NCBI GenBank assembly: GCA_002007465.1
Contig: LNAC01000031.1
Span: 4,419,705-4,483,704, forward strand
Direction: 5' to 3'
DNA: 64,000 nt
Source of the DNA: Ailurus styani
Lineage: Eukaryota > Chordata > Mammalia > Carnivora > Ailuridae
Shown here: one piece after another, positions 36,617 to 47,903 of the stretch
Layout: each line of letters begins with the position of its first letter
How positions within the stretch are numbered: the first letter of the stretch is position 1
Translations under genes and position numbers: made by a program
Notes under the pieces: model-generated
Database searches by the model: none
Seen by the model: the letters and a program-made list of their open reading frames with translations, nothing else
What the model was told of the DNA's origin: nothing

Positions 36617-36622
36617 TTCTAG

Positions 36623-38230
36623 GTGAGTGAAGGGTGGGATGTCCGACCAGGACACTGGGAGATGGTAGAATTCTACTGGATTTTATTCGACTCCAGAGAG
36701 GAGATCAGCTAGAGAAAGAGTGATGTGGGGTGACTTAAAGAACTGTGATGTCATTAAGAGTCTCCTATTTTACAAAGAGGTTGTGTGGATAGGAGGAAAG
36801 CCCTTCACTTGACCTTCATTTAGCAAATATTTATTGAGCACTTACTATGTGCAGACAGTGTACAAGGCACTGGGAATAGGGAGAGGAACAAAAAGATGAC
36901 ATGGAACCATCATTCTAGAGAGGAAGCCCAACCAAAACCAAGTAAGGGAATAATTCCTGAAACAAATTAATAGAATAACGTGATAGGACAAGGCAGGGGG
37001 TGGGGAGCAAATTTAGAGCTAATATGGTGAAGGAAGATCTTTCTCAGCTGGTGGAGCAGAGACCTGGTTGAAAAGAAGGAGACAGCCATGTAAAGAAAAA
37101 GCCGAAGAGCTTTTCAGGTAGAGGAAATAGCAAGTGCAAAGGCCCGGAGCTGACAACAAGTCTGGAACATTCAAGGAAAGGAAAGCGGGCAAGAAGAGAT
37201 TGAGTGAAGTGCAGTGAGAGGGCAGAGCAGCAAGAAGTGCGGGCAGGGGCCCGGGCTCAGAGGTCATGGTAAGCAGTTTGGATTATTCTCCATGCAGTGT
37301 TGAAATCAAAGAAATGTTTGCATTACCTGTGTTCACATTGCAAATCGGTTCAATCTAACTGGGTCCCCAAATGTCAAAACAAAGTTTTCTGCAATTGTCA
37401 TCCAAAGGAGACCCTTGGCTGAAGGGAAAGCCATAGACTGATGAAGTCTTCAAAAAGGAACCAGGGTACTTTTGGGGTCTGACGAGCTCTTCTTTCCCCC
37501 AGCTCTCGTTACTGCTAGCTAGCTAAGTAGGCCGGTTCCACTGACTCACAAGCAGAGAGACTCAGTGGTTTGTTGTTGTTGTTTAAGTTAAAAGAGACTT
37601 TGACTAATGGATGGTTTTTAGACCAAAATATTTTCTGAAGGATATTTATTGCCCACTAATTAATAACTTACCTTTGAGTAAAATGTATATGTAATTTGTG
37701 GTGGTTACTCAAAATAGTAACAGAAGTTAAAAAAGAATTTCTGAAAAAGTACAATTGAATAGCTTGAAACGAAGTAGTCAATTCTATAAAGCTCCTAATC
37801 ACAATTCTACAACATCATCGCAGCAAGTGAACACTAAGTCTGTTTGTGGCCTCACCCCGTGTATCAAAGCACTCAAACCCCAATTAACTGTGATGCCAAA
37901 GTTTTCTGTTCTGGAACACTTTTGAGCTATTTAGGCTTAGATTAAACATGGAAGAAAACAAATGACCTTGCTGGGAAGATAGGAAAGACCATTCCCCCAG
38001 CTACCCCTGTGTCGTTGTAGGCGTTAGAGACCTCCTCATTCACTAGGTCTGTTCGCACTGTCCTTCAGCATTCTATGATCTCAGTGTTTCGCTGCCAACT
38101 GTATCTCAAGGCCATCTGAAACAGAGGGTGCTTAAGGAGCAGGAGTAAGTGTTCTGGTAATGGAAAAAAAAAATATGGGACTTTACCTTTCCACGAAAAT
38201 CCACTTGTTTGTATTTTGTTTTTCTGGCAG
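36623..38230 (+). other. GLRX: GLRX intron 2 (within the 3' UTR)
   Basis: The donor AG|GTGAGT follows the stop codon by six bases, and the acceptor TTTGTTTTTCTGGCAG ends at 38230. An L2-like relic occupies about 36815-37310. The rest is unremarkable AT-rich sequence. The pairing of these two sites is inferred from their consensus quality and from the known non-coding last exon of mammalian GLRX. Confidence 0.65.
36815..37310 (-). repeat. L2 LINE relic in GLRX intron 2
   Basis: AGCAAATATTTATTGAGCAC and TTACTATGTGCAGACAG open the antisense L2 3' end. Farther on, AAATAGCAAGTGCAAAGGCC continues it. Confidence 0.65.
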
Positions 38231-38617
38231 AGCAGATCCTAGGATGCTATCCCTGGGCACTGGATGACACTGCGAATGATAACCACACTTCCTGGTGGCT
38301 GGATCCGGGGCTAAAAGCCACAGCAACTCTTTATTTAAAATTCTGAAATATGTTAACCAAAAAAAAGAGGGGGGTATTTTTTTTGGCAAAAAAGAGCTTT
38401 TTCTTCTTTTGACTCAGTATAAAAGTGGACCAACTTGCCCCAACCCACAGGTCTGAGAAGGGTGCTGAACATCTTGGGTTTCTTCTTGATTGGCCCTTTG
38501 GGTTCCAAAAGACCATGACTGCTAAGTGGATTAGGATTCACTCAATGACAAAAGGTCTTCTTTCTCTTTGGCACATGTGTCTCCCTAACTGTTCTCCATT
38601 TGCTAGGACACCTCTAC

Positions 38618-38845
38618 CTCTAAGCCAGTGTTTCTCAACCAAGTTTATCCCAGGCCCCCTAGGATGAATCTGTAATGATTTTCTGCTACTGTATTGCCTG
38701 AAAGGTACTTTGTTGAAATTGACTTTATAGAATTTGCAATACGAAAACAATATGTCTTTTGAATGTGCTTTTTAAAGCTACGTGGGTCTCCACAGTCATG
38801 ATCCCTATCCCGCCCCATCCTACCTTGAGAATCACTGCTCTGAAT
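38618..38845. mobile_element. MER5-like hAT element in the GLRX 3' UTR
   Basis: Terminal inverted repeats CAGTGTTTCTCAA (38626-38638) and TTGAGAATCACTG (38825-38837) match as reverse complements at 12 of 13 positions. They flank a 212-bp non-autonomous hAT-type element. The flanks CTCTAAGC and CTCTGAAT are plausible remnants of an 8-bp target duplication (5 of 8). The subfamily is uncertain. Confidence 0.65.
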
Positions 38846-39395
38846 CGGTGTTCTTAACCTTGACAAGTCACAGATTCTCCTAGGAAATGTTCAACAAGTC
38901 CTTGAAGGGTCTTGAGGGCCTAATTTGAGAAACACCACGTGAAAACTGGTGCCAGAGAGATCACAACTGCGGCAATCATGGGCACCTCTGTTATGTAAGA
39001 CGGTCGTCCAGGTAATTCGGAGTAAGCGTCTCTTAACTTGTTTAGGTTGTGAACAGAAGTAAAATACAACACTGAAAATGTTATCACAGAAAACTTACAA
39101 ACCCCTCCCCCAAGAATCAGTCTGTGAAAGTGGCCATATTTGAGAAACACGGTCCTAAATGATTTTCTCTCTCTCCTTTTTACCTCCACTCTATGAAAAC
39201 TTGAGTCCCTTATTGTGAAGTTTGTTCTAGAATTACAATTTTAAGTTAATTTTCTTCTGCAGTCTCTAGTGTGAATGGTTAATTGACAGTGATTTTTGTC
39301 TAATTCTTTTCTATGTTCTCAATACCTTGAGGAATGGTATTAATGTGAACTACACCATATTAAAACTTTATTCATGTATGTCCCCTACCATTATA

Positions 39396-39401
39396 AATAA
39401 A
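39396..39401 (+). terminator. GLRX: GLRX poly(A) signal AATAAA
   Basis: This is a canonical hexamer in the context TTATAAATAAAGG, followed within 45 bp by a GT-rich element. A variant hexamer ATTAAA lies 32 bp upstream. It is the first canonical AATAAA I found on this strand after the GLRX stop within the proposed exon 3. Confidence 0.7.
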
Positions 39402-39429
39402 GGTACATGCCATTGTCCTTCACTGAGTA

Positions 39430-40118
39430 CAAATGGTTGATGTGGTTTTTAAACTTCATATTGAAATGACAAATAATTGGAATATGTCAACACAGCATGG
39501 AATAATATTTAGAATCCTATAATAGTTTCATTTCACGTTCTATTTTTCTGATTCTTACCTAATACCCTTTAACCAGATGGCTGTGGATGATTGTGCAGGT
39601 TATGTAATGTACAACACTGCGAATGCCCCCCTGGGGGTTGTGCAGTGTGTAACCTGCACAGTCTGTAATCCCCTTCAGGCCATTTCCCCACACTTGCTTT
39701 CACACTTAATCTTCAGACACCCTTTCTTCACCTTTGATTTACTTTCAAACTTCTCCTTCGAGGCCTGATTTACAGATCATCTCCCCTGTACCTACCCTCT
39801 CCTCTCACTGCCTTTGGACGAAAAAAACGCCACTGCTCTCTCTTCTGTATTCGAAAGCATCTGCATACAGGGACTTCAAAACTCTCATAGGGTTGAACTG
39901 CAGTTAATCCTCTGTACTGGTCTCCTGCCAGATTCAGAAATACTCAAAGGCAAGAGTCAAGACATCACTGTATGCCCAGTTTCTAGCACAGATCTTTTTT
40001 GTCAAAACAACACATGCATGAGATTTAAAATGTCAAGCAATACTGAAAGTTCTTCCTATTCCACCCATCTGAAAACGCTGTTTTGACCACACATTTATCA
40101 GTTTCATTTAAGCCTCTT
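39430..40118. other. Intergenic sequence downstream of GLRX
   Basis: AT-rich; two open frames of 60-90 codons without known motifs. No repeat recognised. Confidence 0.5.
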
Positions 40119-40286
40119 AAGAAATCTAAGATAGGATGCCTGGGTGGCTTAGTCAGCTGAGTGTTTGCCTTCCATTCAGGTCATGATCCCAGGGTCCTGG
40201 GATCGAGTCCTGCATTGGGCTCCCTGCTCATCGAGAAGCCTGCTTCTCTTTCCCTTTTCCCCTTTTCCCCCTGTTCTTGCTTGCTC

Positions 40287-40317
<31 letters not shown>

Positions 40318-40352
40318 GAATAATCTTAAAAAAAAAAAAAAAGAAATGTAAG
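40119..40352 (+). mobile_element. CAN SINE with TSD
   Basis: The head GGATGCCTGGGTGGCTTAG is followed by GGTCATGATCCCAGGGTCC, a CT-repeat (40286-40313) and a poly(A) tail. The flanks AAGAAATCTAAG (40119-40130) and AAGAAATGTAAG (40341-40352) are the TSD. Confidence 0.92.
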
Positions 40353-41519
40353 GTATATTAGACCTATATAAGAGAGTGTAGAATGCAGAGTTCTGTGTAA
40401 ATGACCAGCCAAATAGCTGCCTCCTGGGTTAAGAAATGAAACCCCTCTCTAACAAAGTCATTCTAAGGTCCTGATAAAGCCCAGAGAAGCCCATGTGCCC
40501 CTTCCCAAAATACTTCCTCCTTCCCTCCACAGAGGTAACCACTAGCTCATTTTTGGTGTACACATTCTTATGCTTCTCTGGTATTATGCCCTAAATATCC
40601 CTAAGCAACACATTTTCATTTTGACGAGCAGTAACAAACCCCAAACCAGCTGTGTGAGGTAAGGGCAATATTATCACAAACAGGTGAATGGCCCCAGGAG
40701 AAGATAAGCTGAACAGAGACTCTGACTCTTCAACTGGCTTCAGTTTCCCTGGGCATTTACCAGAGGGGTGGCCCCATGAGTCCTTGGCAACCTCAGGTAC
40801 CCTCTGGTTGGGAAAGCTAGTGCAGGAACAAGTACAGGGCATCCCCCAGGCACAGAGTCCATGGACATGGGCTGTTCTGCATTTACTCCGTCCACGGCAC
40901 CCCTCCGGCCATCAGCAGCAGGTCAAAGCACACCACTCATGTGGCAGTGTGGCACACCTGTATTCTCTCAGCTAGCGAAATGTGCGGTGTGAAGAATGGA
41001 AGCGTTATCAGCACACAGCAAGCCAAGTACAGATAAGGATCTGCTTCGGGCTCATCTGGGCACTTTCTGCACAAGTTAGAAAAAAAAAAAAAAAGGAAGA
41101 AGATACAAACTTGAGAGCCATCAACACCTCCAGTCTGGGCTGGTTGCCCTCTATGTCTGGGCATGGCTCTCTGACTGGGATCTCTCTTCATTGCCATTCT
41201 GAGTACTCGGTTTCTCTCCCGGGCTGGATCTCCTGTTTCCCTCTCTCCATATGTATTTGTTACAGCTAAACTGCTTTAACAAAGGCATACTCTCTCTCCT
41301 GCCGGTCAAGAGGCAGGCCGGAGGCTCTGCCCCACAAAGTCACACCCAAAGGCTGTGCGCACCACTGTTGCTCACATCCCATTGGCCAAAACTTGGTCTA
41401 CCGCCCCAGTTAGCTGCAGGGGAGGCAGGGTCATGGTGTGCTCACTGCAAAACCCTTTGTCCAGCGAAAACTCTGAGAGGTCTATACCAAGACGGAAGGA
41501 ATGTTGGCAGATAGTGCAT
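40353..41519. other. Intergenic sequence, nothing certain
   Basis: No gene is recognised. The stretch 40400-40620 (GAGGTAACCACTAGCTC, TTCTTATGCTTCTCTG) resembles an old unclassified interspersed repeat. Confidence 0.4.
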
Positions 41520-42530
41520 TTATCTTTTTTAGTTTTATTTTTTATTCTGGAAGACCCTAATCCTCCACGGTTTTTAAGAAAGCTTGGAAGGTAAATTTTT
41601 TGAAACTCTGTCTAAAAATGTTTTTATCTTACCCTCCTATTTGACCGATAGTTCATCTAACTATAGCTTCTAGTTGGAAATCATTTTCCTCCAGAAGTTC
41701 GGAGGCATGGCTCTCGGTTAACAGAGCTGGTAAGTCTGAAGCCATTCTCATTCTTGGACTTTTGTAGATGACCTGTTTCGTTTTCTTATTTGCTTTATAC
41801 TCTGGAAGCTTATAAAATCTTCCCTTTAAGCCCCATGTTCTGAAATATCACGGTGCTATGCCTGGCTGAGGGTCTATTTATTGTTAAACATTTTGGGGAC
41901 TGCATGGAGGTCTGGAGGGTGCGTGCGTGGTTTTATTGGATTATTTGATACTTTCCTTCCTCCCCTCCGTTTTCTCTGTGTTCTCCTTCTGGAACTCCTA
42001 GTAGTCAAATATTGGCTTTTCTGGACTTGTTCTTTAAATCTTATTCTATTTTCTCTTATTTTTTTTTCCCTGAGGGGTTTACTTATCTTTATCTTCTTAT
42101 TTCTCTAGTGAGTTTTTAATTTCTGATATCAGGTTCTTAATTGCCAACAGCTCTCCAGTATCATCTGAATGTCCCTTTTTTTATAGGATTGTTTTGTTTC
42201 CTGAATGCAATATCTATCTCTCTGAGGTTATTTTGATTTTTAAAGACTTTTTTACTGAATTTTTTTCCGACTATGATTTATTTCCCAGAGTTCTTTCTTG
42301 TTTTTAGTTGGTTTTTTTTCCCCCTCTTGCTCTTGTATTATGAATGCAAACATTTTTTTTTAAATCTCTCAAAGATGCTAGTTATACTTGAGGCTTTTCC
42401 AAAAGCTGTCTTCCAATTCCTGCATTATCTTTTTTCCCACTGAGTCCCTATTTTCTATTTCTGCTTTATATTTGGAGGTCATTCAATGTCCTGCCCTGAA
42501 CATTTGAGATCTGGCTGTCTGCACCTATTT
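41520..42530 (-). mobile_element. Ancient L1/HAL1-like fragment
   Basis: The pyrimidine-rich plus strand contains CTTCTGGAACTCCTAGTAGT followed by CAAATATTGGCTTTTCTGG, a pattern I associate with antisense ORF1-type L1/HAL1 sequence. Decay is advanced and limits are approximate. It is the target of the L1 insertion that follows. Confidence 0.45.
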
Positions 42531-43423
42531 AAGAATGAGGCACCACAATTATCATATGATCTTTCTGATATGAGGAACTTGAGGGGAAGGGCGGGGAGTC
42601 GAGGAGGGTAGGGAGGGAAAAATAATGAAACAAGATGGGATCGGGAAGGAGACAAACCATAAGAGACTCTTAATCTCACAAAACAAATATGTATGACCTT
42701 GTTAGCCTTTAGAGAAATGCAAGTTAAAATCATAAGATGCCACTACACACATATATTAGAATGACTAAATTTAAAAAGAAATACTATATTAAGGGCTGGC
42801 AAGCACACAGGCAAAGTGGAGATCATAAATTGCTGGTGGAAATGCAAAATGGTATAGCCAGCCACTCTGAAAACAGTTTGGCGGTTTTGGTTTTTTTTTT
42901 TTTTTTTTTTTTAATTTACTTATTTGACAGAGGGAGAGAGATCACAGGAGGCAGAGAGGCAGGCAGAGAGAGGGGGGGAAGCAGGCTCCCCGCTGAGCAG
43001 GGAGCCCGATGCGGGCCTCGATCCCAGGACCCTGAGATCATGACCTGAGCTGAAAGCAGAGGCTTTAACCCACTGAGCCACCCAGGCGCCCAGTTTGGCG
43101 GTTTTTTATAAGGTTACACATATACTTACCATATGACCCAGCAATCCCACTACTGGGTGTTTAGTGGTGGTGGGGGGGTATGGGGGGTAGGGTGGGAAAA
43201 AAATGAAACAAGATGGGATTGGAAAGGAGACAAACCATAAGAGACTCTTAATGTCATGAAACAAACAGAGTTACTGGGGGGTGGGAGGGTAGGGATAGGG
43301 TGGATGGATTATGGACATTGGGGAAGGTTTGTGCTATGGTGAGTGCTATGAAAGGTGTAAGCCTGATGATTCACAGACCTGTACCCCTGGGGCAAATAAT
43401 AAAAAAAAAAGAACGAGGCACCA
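42531..43423 (+). mobile_element. Composite carnivoran L1 insertion with TSD
   Basis: The flanks AAGAATGAGGCACCA (42531-42545) and AAGAACGAGGCACCA (43409-43423) define one insertion. Its content, all in + orientation, is an L1 3' UTR piece (to about 42690), an ORF2 3' piece (about 42691-43165, with ATGACCCAGCAATCCCACTA), then a second 3' UTR copy ending in CAAATAATAAAAAAAAAA. The 68-bp block ATGAAACAAGATGGGAT... occurs twice, at 42622 and 43204. A young SINE sits inside. Confidence 0.75.
42874..43105 (-). mobile_element. CAN SINE, young, inside the L1, with perfect TSD
   Basis: The antisense SINE (42889-43090) has a long T tail and the mustelid-like AGAGGCTTTAACCC head. The flanks CAGTTTGGCGGTTTT at 42874-42888 and 43091-43105 are identical, so the insertion is recent. 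Confidence 0.95.
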
Positions 43424-43489
43424 AAAACTGGTTAGATCTGTGTGCCCGGATTGTGGGCTCATCCACTGGTGACCTTCCCCACCGTCCTT

Positions 43490-43775
43490 GTGCAAATGTC
43501 ACCTTCTCAACAAGGCCTCCCACATTACTCTATTTAAAATATCACCTGACATTCCCTATCCCTCTTCCTTGTTTGATTTTGCTTTATAGCATTCCTCACC
43601 TAATACAGTGTGCAATTTATTTTGTTTGCTGTCTGCCTTCATTAAAATGTAAGCTCCTCAAGACCAGGAATTTGTGTCTGTTTATTTACTGCCATATCTA
43701 TAGCATCAAGAAGACTGCACATAGTAGGCATTTGATAAATGTCTGTTAGATGTTTGGATGGGTGAATGATGAATG
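43490..43775 (+). repeat. L2 LINE relic, 3' end
   Basis: AAAATGTAAGCTCCTCAAGA, CTGCACATAGTAGGCATTTG and a terminal GATAAATGTCTGTTAGATG follow the L2 3' consensus order. Confidence 0.75.
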
Positions 43776-45990
43776 ATCAGGTGGGACTCCCCCCAACAGT
43801 TAGTTCTGGATGTTTTTCTTTTAAGCCGTTGGGTTTCCCCAGTTTCATAGCTGAGGGGTTGGGTCTTGCCTCTGGGTTCTGGCTGCCAAACAGGGAAAAG
43901 AGATTTGGCAGCCTCCCCCCAACACCCGGGCCAGTGTGCAGTCTGTCCTGTGATTAATCTCCTGTTACCCATCTGCTCCTTGCTGAGTAATTCCATGTGA
44001 TATGCAGGAGAAAGGAATATCATCCAAAGGGCATCAAGAGGTTGGCGAAAGGCACTGGCAGAGAAAGCAACAGGAATAACCAGGCGAAAGATTCAGAGCC
44101 AAAGCTCTCCTCCTTCTGTTTACGTTAAAAAGAAAGGAAGGATTCAATCTCCTCCACGTGTCCCATTTTAATAACGGCCGTAGGTCTGCTGTTTCCAGCC
44201 TGGCCCCTGGAATGGGACACCAAACAGCCGTCCTTCCAAGTTCAAGGCTGTCCAAAGATGGCCCATAAGGCGAAATAACACCTAGGATGATAAATGGGTC
44301 TGTGTGGCCCAGGCCACACTATTTATATCCCCAGTGAATATTATTAGGCCCTTATCTTAACATTTGGTTGTATGAGAAAGCCATGCTCCCTAATTCACTG
44401 TACCGTAATTGTTGTTAGAGGTTCTGGGAAATTCATTAAAGAACCAGCCTCCTGAAATATGTTAAGTCAAATTTCTTTCTTATATTAATAGCAATCTTTT
44501 CTTATTAAATACATTCAACATTTGAATGGGTAATATTTACTCTTCCTAATTAATGGAAGAGAATTCTAGCCTGATCCATTTAAACACAGGTGATTATTTA
44601 GACACAGGTCTATATTTACACACAGATTTTTATTTGCTGTCCCCAGGTGACTTTTCTGGTGAGCTGTACATAGCTGAAGTGGGGAGGAGAGAGGAAGGGG
44701 TATTAGGACATTAAATAAAAGTGCAGACCTTTGTGTCAGCTTTCTGGGGGTGCCCCCAGCACAACTGGGGTTCAGTTCTACCTGGCTCTTCCTGTTCCGT
44801 CAAGGTCCTTCCCCACTGCTAACAGGGCTGGAGCCTCGGGACGCCCGCGGCCGAGCTTTCTCGGGGGAGAGCAAAACCATGGCCTTCTCGATTTTCCATG
44901 TGCCTTGTGAAACTTGGCATATTTTATACTTAAAATTACAAGTTGTTTTTAAGAGGGGATTTTCTACTGGCTTTCCTTATTATTCTTCCAAGGCAACCCG
45001 AGGACCAGGTATGAATGTTCTTTAACACGATGTGCCCTGACTTGTAACCAGAGGTGTCAAACAGCGACCAGAGGATCCGCTCTGGGAAAGAGGAGCAGAC
45101 AACTCCTGGGAAATGAGAGAATTCAGCTGGAAGCTGTCTGTGGCCACAAGGAGGGCCGTCCCCTCGCATCTAGGGTGCAACCTCCATGTGCGGTGAGAGC
45201 CGACTCTGCCTTGAACCGACCACTTGCACGGAAGATGTCACTCACAAACCCAGTCGCTGGGTGACTGGAGAGTGCCACAGAGTTCGAGGGAAGAAGAGGA
45301 TGGATTACGGGCTGCCTCCCCAAAGGGCAGAATGTGGAGATAGCCTGAGACAGACAGAACGCACATTGACCAGAAAGGAGCTGTGCTGCTTTTCCCAACC
45401 TGAGAAACCCAAGGCAGTGCCGCCGAGGGAATAAACATGGCTCTGGGCCACTTTTGAGGACAACTTACCCTCCCCTCCTACCGAGGTATGGCCCAATGGC
45501 TGACAGACTATCCCTCATATAACCAGAAAAATTCCCCTTATCCAAATGAGGGATGGAGCCACGAATGCAAAGTGCCCCTTCAAACACACCCCAAGTTGGC
45601 AAGAGAAATCACCCTTTATAGGAATTTGAGGAGTGAGGGATATGTGTTCCTCACTAGTGAGATCATCTTCAGCATCTTCCTTCCACTGGTTATTCTTTGG
45701 CCTCGGGAGAGTGGGCCCTGTGAGCTTCAGAACCCTGGCCTGGTCTCAGGGCTATTGAGAGGGTCAGAGAATACACACAGATAGTCCCCTCTTCCATGGT
45801 AAATACTAAGAGGTGCCTTTCCATGTATCTTTTACTGCACCTGGTTTGCTTCTAGTATTTCAATGAGGGTGAACAATTGGCTTATCCAGTTAGAAAGGTT
45901 TATTGGTTTATTTTCTTATATGGCGGCAGCAGTAGGAAATAAAATATAAATTCATCTAAAGAACTATTACATGTACACATAATTATTCAA
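43776..45990. other. Intergenic sequence, nothing recognised
   Basis: No repeat or gene is named here. Frames of 60-105 codons overlap on both strands and carry no known motif. Confidence 0.5.
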
Positions 45991-46137
45991 AATACTTAAT
46001 TTACTTACCTAATTAATTTATATTATTTTTTTACACGGGGCTTGAACTCACAACCCTGAGATCAAGATCTGAGCTGAGATCAAGAGTCCGACACTCAACA
46101 GGCTGAGACACACAGGCGCCCCAATACTTAATTTACT
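45991..46137 (-). mobile_element. CAN SINE, 5'-truncated or internally short, with TSD
   Basis: The antisense SINE part (about 46023-46122) ends GAGACACACAGGCGCCCC. The flanks AATACTTAATTTACT (45991-46005) and the same 15 bases (46123-46137) are an identical TSD. About 17 bp of AT-rich sequence lie between the left copy and the SINE tail. Confidence 0.85.
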
Positions 46138-46559
46138 CTTAAAAAGAAGAGCATTACAGCATTTACAGTGGTTTTGACCATTACTGTTTTCTCAGTCAGT
46201 GGTTAAAGCACAATCACTACATGTGAAGAGTCTGTGGTCTGCCCCATCTTTTAATACTGAAAACATGGGGAGGGAGGTGGTCCACACATTTGGAAATACT
46301 AGAAACTTTTGCCCTGTAGCAAAGAAATGGCTAACACCACTGGTCCTTGGTCTGTCTACTTAGATAGATCAGAATCTAGAAAACAACAGCAGTGTAAAGG
46401 TAGTATCAGATAACTTATCCAAAAATTAGTGTATAATAAATTCTCTCCCATGTTTCCTAGGCAATTTTGAAGTGCTGCAGAATCTCTCCTTCAGCTGAAA
46501 TGGAATATAAAAGTCTGCATGTTTTGACAAAAGGAGCTTAGAGAGACCCAACTGCTTTT
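46138..46559. other. Intergenic sequence, nothing recognised
   Basis: No gene or named repeat. Confidence 0.5.
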
Positions 46560-46760
46560 ACCAGGCGCCATGCTCATTCTAAGTTTTGAACACGTTTTTA
46601 CTCATGGGATCCTCACAGCAGCCCTATGAGTCAAATACTATCACCACCATTTTCCATTCTGAAGATGTAAAAAACCAAAACACAGACAGGTTTAAGTAAG
46701 TTGCCTGGGGTCTCTCAGCAGAGCCAGGATTTGAGGCCAGCAGGCTTCCAGGAGCACATC
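46560..46760 (-). repeat. MIR SINE relic
   Basis: GGGATCCTCACAGCAGCCCT, then a diverged 'gatgtaaaaaaccaaaacacagacagg' and TTGCCTGGGGTCTCTCAGCA in MIR antisense order. Confidence 0.75.
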
Positions 46761-47903
46761 ATGGTAACCATGTTTCCCTTCACTAGCCTTTCATTGTGAA
46801 GGAGACCTACTGTGTTTCCTGGTCCGAAGGAAGGGTTGAAGGGCTTTTGCAGGCCTCGGGGCACTGAGCCACAGCCACAAGACATGATCAGATTCTTCCC
46901 CAACATGGACTGTCTCTTAGCTCAGAGATCCCCAGAGTGGGTTCTTAAGAACACTGGCTCCATGCCACATTACTAAATGTTACATGACAAAAGCAGTTTG
47001 ATGGTCAAATGAGTTTGGGAGAGGCCGGGCTACTCGACCAGCTGGCTGGGGAACTTGCACTCATTTCGACAGCCTAAGCGTTTCATCTGATAGACTTTAA
47101 AAACTGATGCACTCGAGGACCTCCAGTGTCCAATTCAATATGTAAGAAGCTTGGAAGTTGACATTCCATCTCAACAGCTTGTAAAATGCTGTATCAACTG
47201 AGATGTTAACAGTGTTCCTGAGATCCCTAAGATGAACGAAGTCACAGGGTAAACCACTGCCCCCCCAAACTGGAAAGACTGAGGCCGACACAGAGAATCA
47301 CAAGTGATCAGAGCCGAGAGCTCTGTGAGAATTAGAGCTGGGCGGAATACCTGAACTGTAGCTGGTGAATCACTGCAGGCTCAGTGTGGATTGCAGGGGA
47401 CCCTGTCATCAGGGGCCCCCACACTTGGGCAAGGTTCACTTCCTGGAGTTCTTTCTCACAAGGGTCTCACAAGTGAACATTAGAGAGAAGTCCCCTCTTG
47501 CTTCCAGCAGGGGAACGGGGGACAAATGACTTTGAAATATACCAGAAAACTCTGTTTTCCTTAACAAGGTCTATTCTCAGGAGTGAACTCAAACTGGGGC
47601 CTAAACCACTGGGCTTTTATCCAAAAAGAACTGACCTGGGGGAGGGGAAAGCCCAATTTTGACCCCCGTAGTCTTCCAGGAGGGAAAACTGAATACCCAA
47701 CTCTATTCTAGCCATCCTATCCTACTTGGATTGCGGCTGGGGGTGGGGGTGGGGGGGGTGATATCTGAAGTTTGTAGTCCAGAAGCACAGGCTCACTAAA
47801 ACCTGATACCTACTCAAGGGACTATGGAAGGCTTCCCTCCCTCCACACATCCTACCACCACATTACTAAAGTCTTGTTTATTGCAGTTACCCAGGACATT
47901 GTG
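46761..47903. other. Intergenic sequence with a G-rich tract
   Basis: No gene or repeat family is recognised. The run GGCTGGGGGTGGGGGTGGGG (about 47736-47760) can form a G-quadruplex. Confidence 0.5.

Larger units (their letters stand above)
32000..39420 (+). other. GLRX: GLRX gene (transcription unit, three exons)
   Basis: This is the gene span of glutaredoxin-1, a cytosolic thiol-disulfide oxidoreductase that uses glutathione to remove glutathione from protein thiols. Two coding exons join in frame at GT/AG sites (donor 32273, acceptor ending 36502) to give a complete 106-codon protein. The stop codon lies 6 nt before a second donor (36623). A third, purely 3' UTR exon appears to begin at 38231, after a pyrimidine-rich acceptor, and run to a poly(A) signal at 39396-39401. 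The start near 32000 is an estimate from TATA-like motifs, not an observed cap site. Coding exons, frame and stop are certain from sequence. The ends of the transcript and exon 3 are inferred from splice and poly(A) signals and from the known three-exon layout of mammalian GLRX. Confidence 0.9.
38231..39420 (+). other. GLRX: GLRX exon 3, 3' UTR
   Basis: This is the non-coding last exon, about 1.2 kb long. It opens with AGCAGATCCTAGGATGC after a strong polypyrimidine tract and AG. It ends about 20 nt after the poly(A) signal AATAAA at 39396-39401, and a GT-rich stretch (TGGTTGATGTGG) follows at 39433 onward, as expected for a cleavage site. An ATTAAA at 39359-39364 could act as a weaker alternative signal. 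The interior includes a MER5-like hAT element at 38626-38837. The boundaries are predicted from signals only. Confidence 0.65.

Noticed and set aside
40982..41269. Lysine-run frame near a 17-base A tract
   Set aside because: Open frame created by the A tract; no SINE body, gene or motif is attached.
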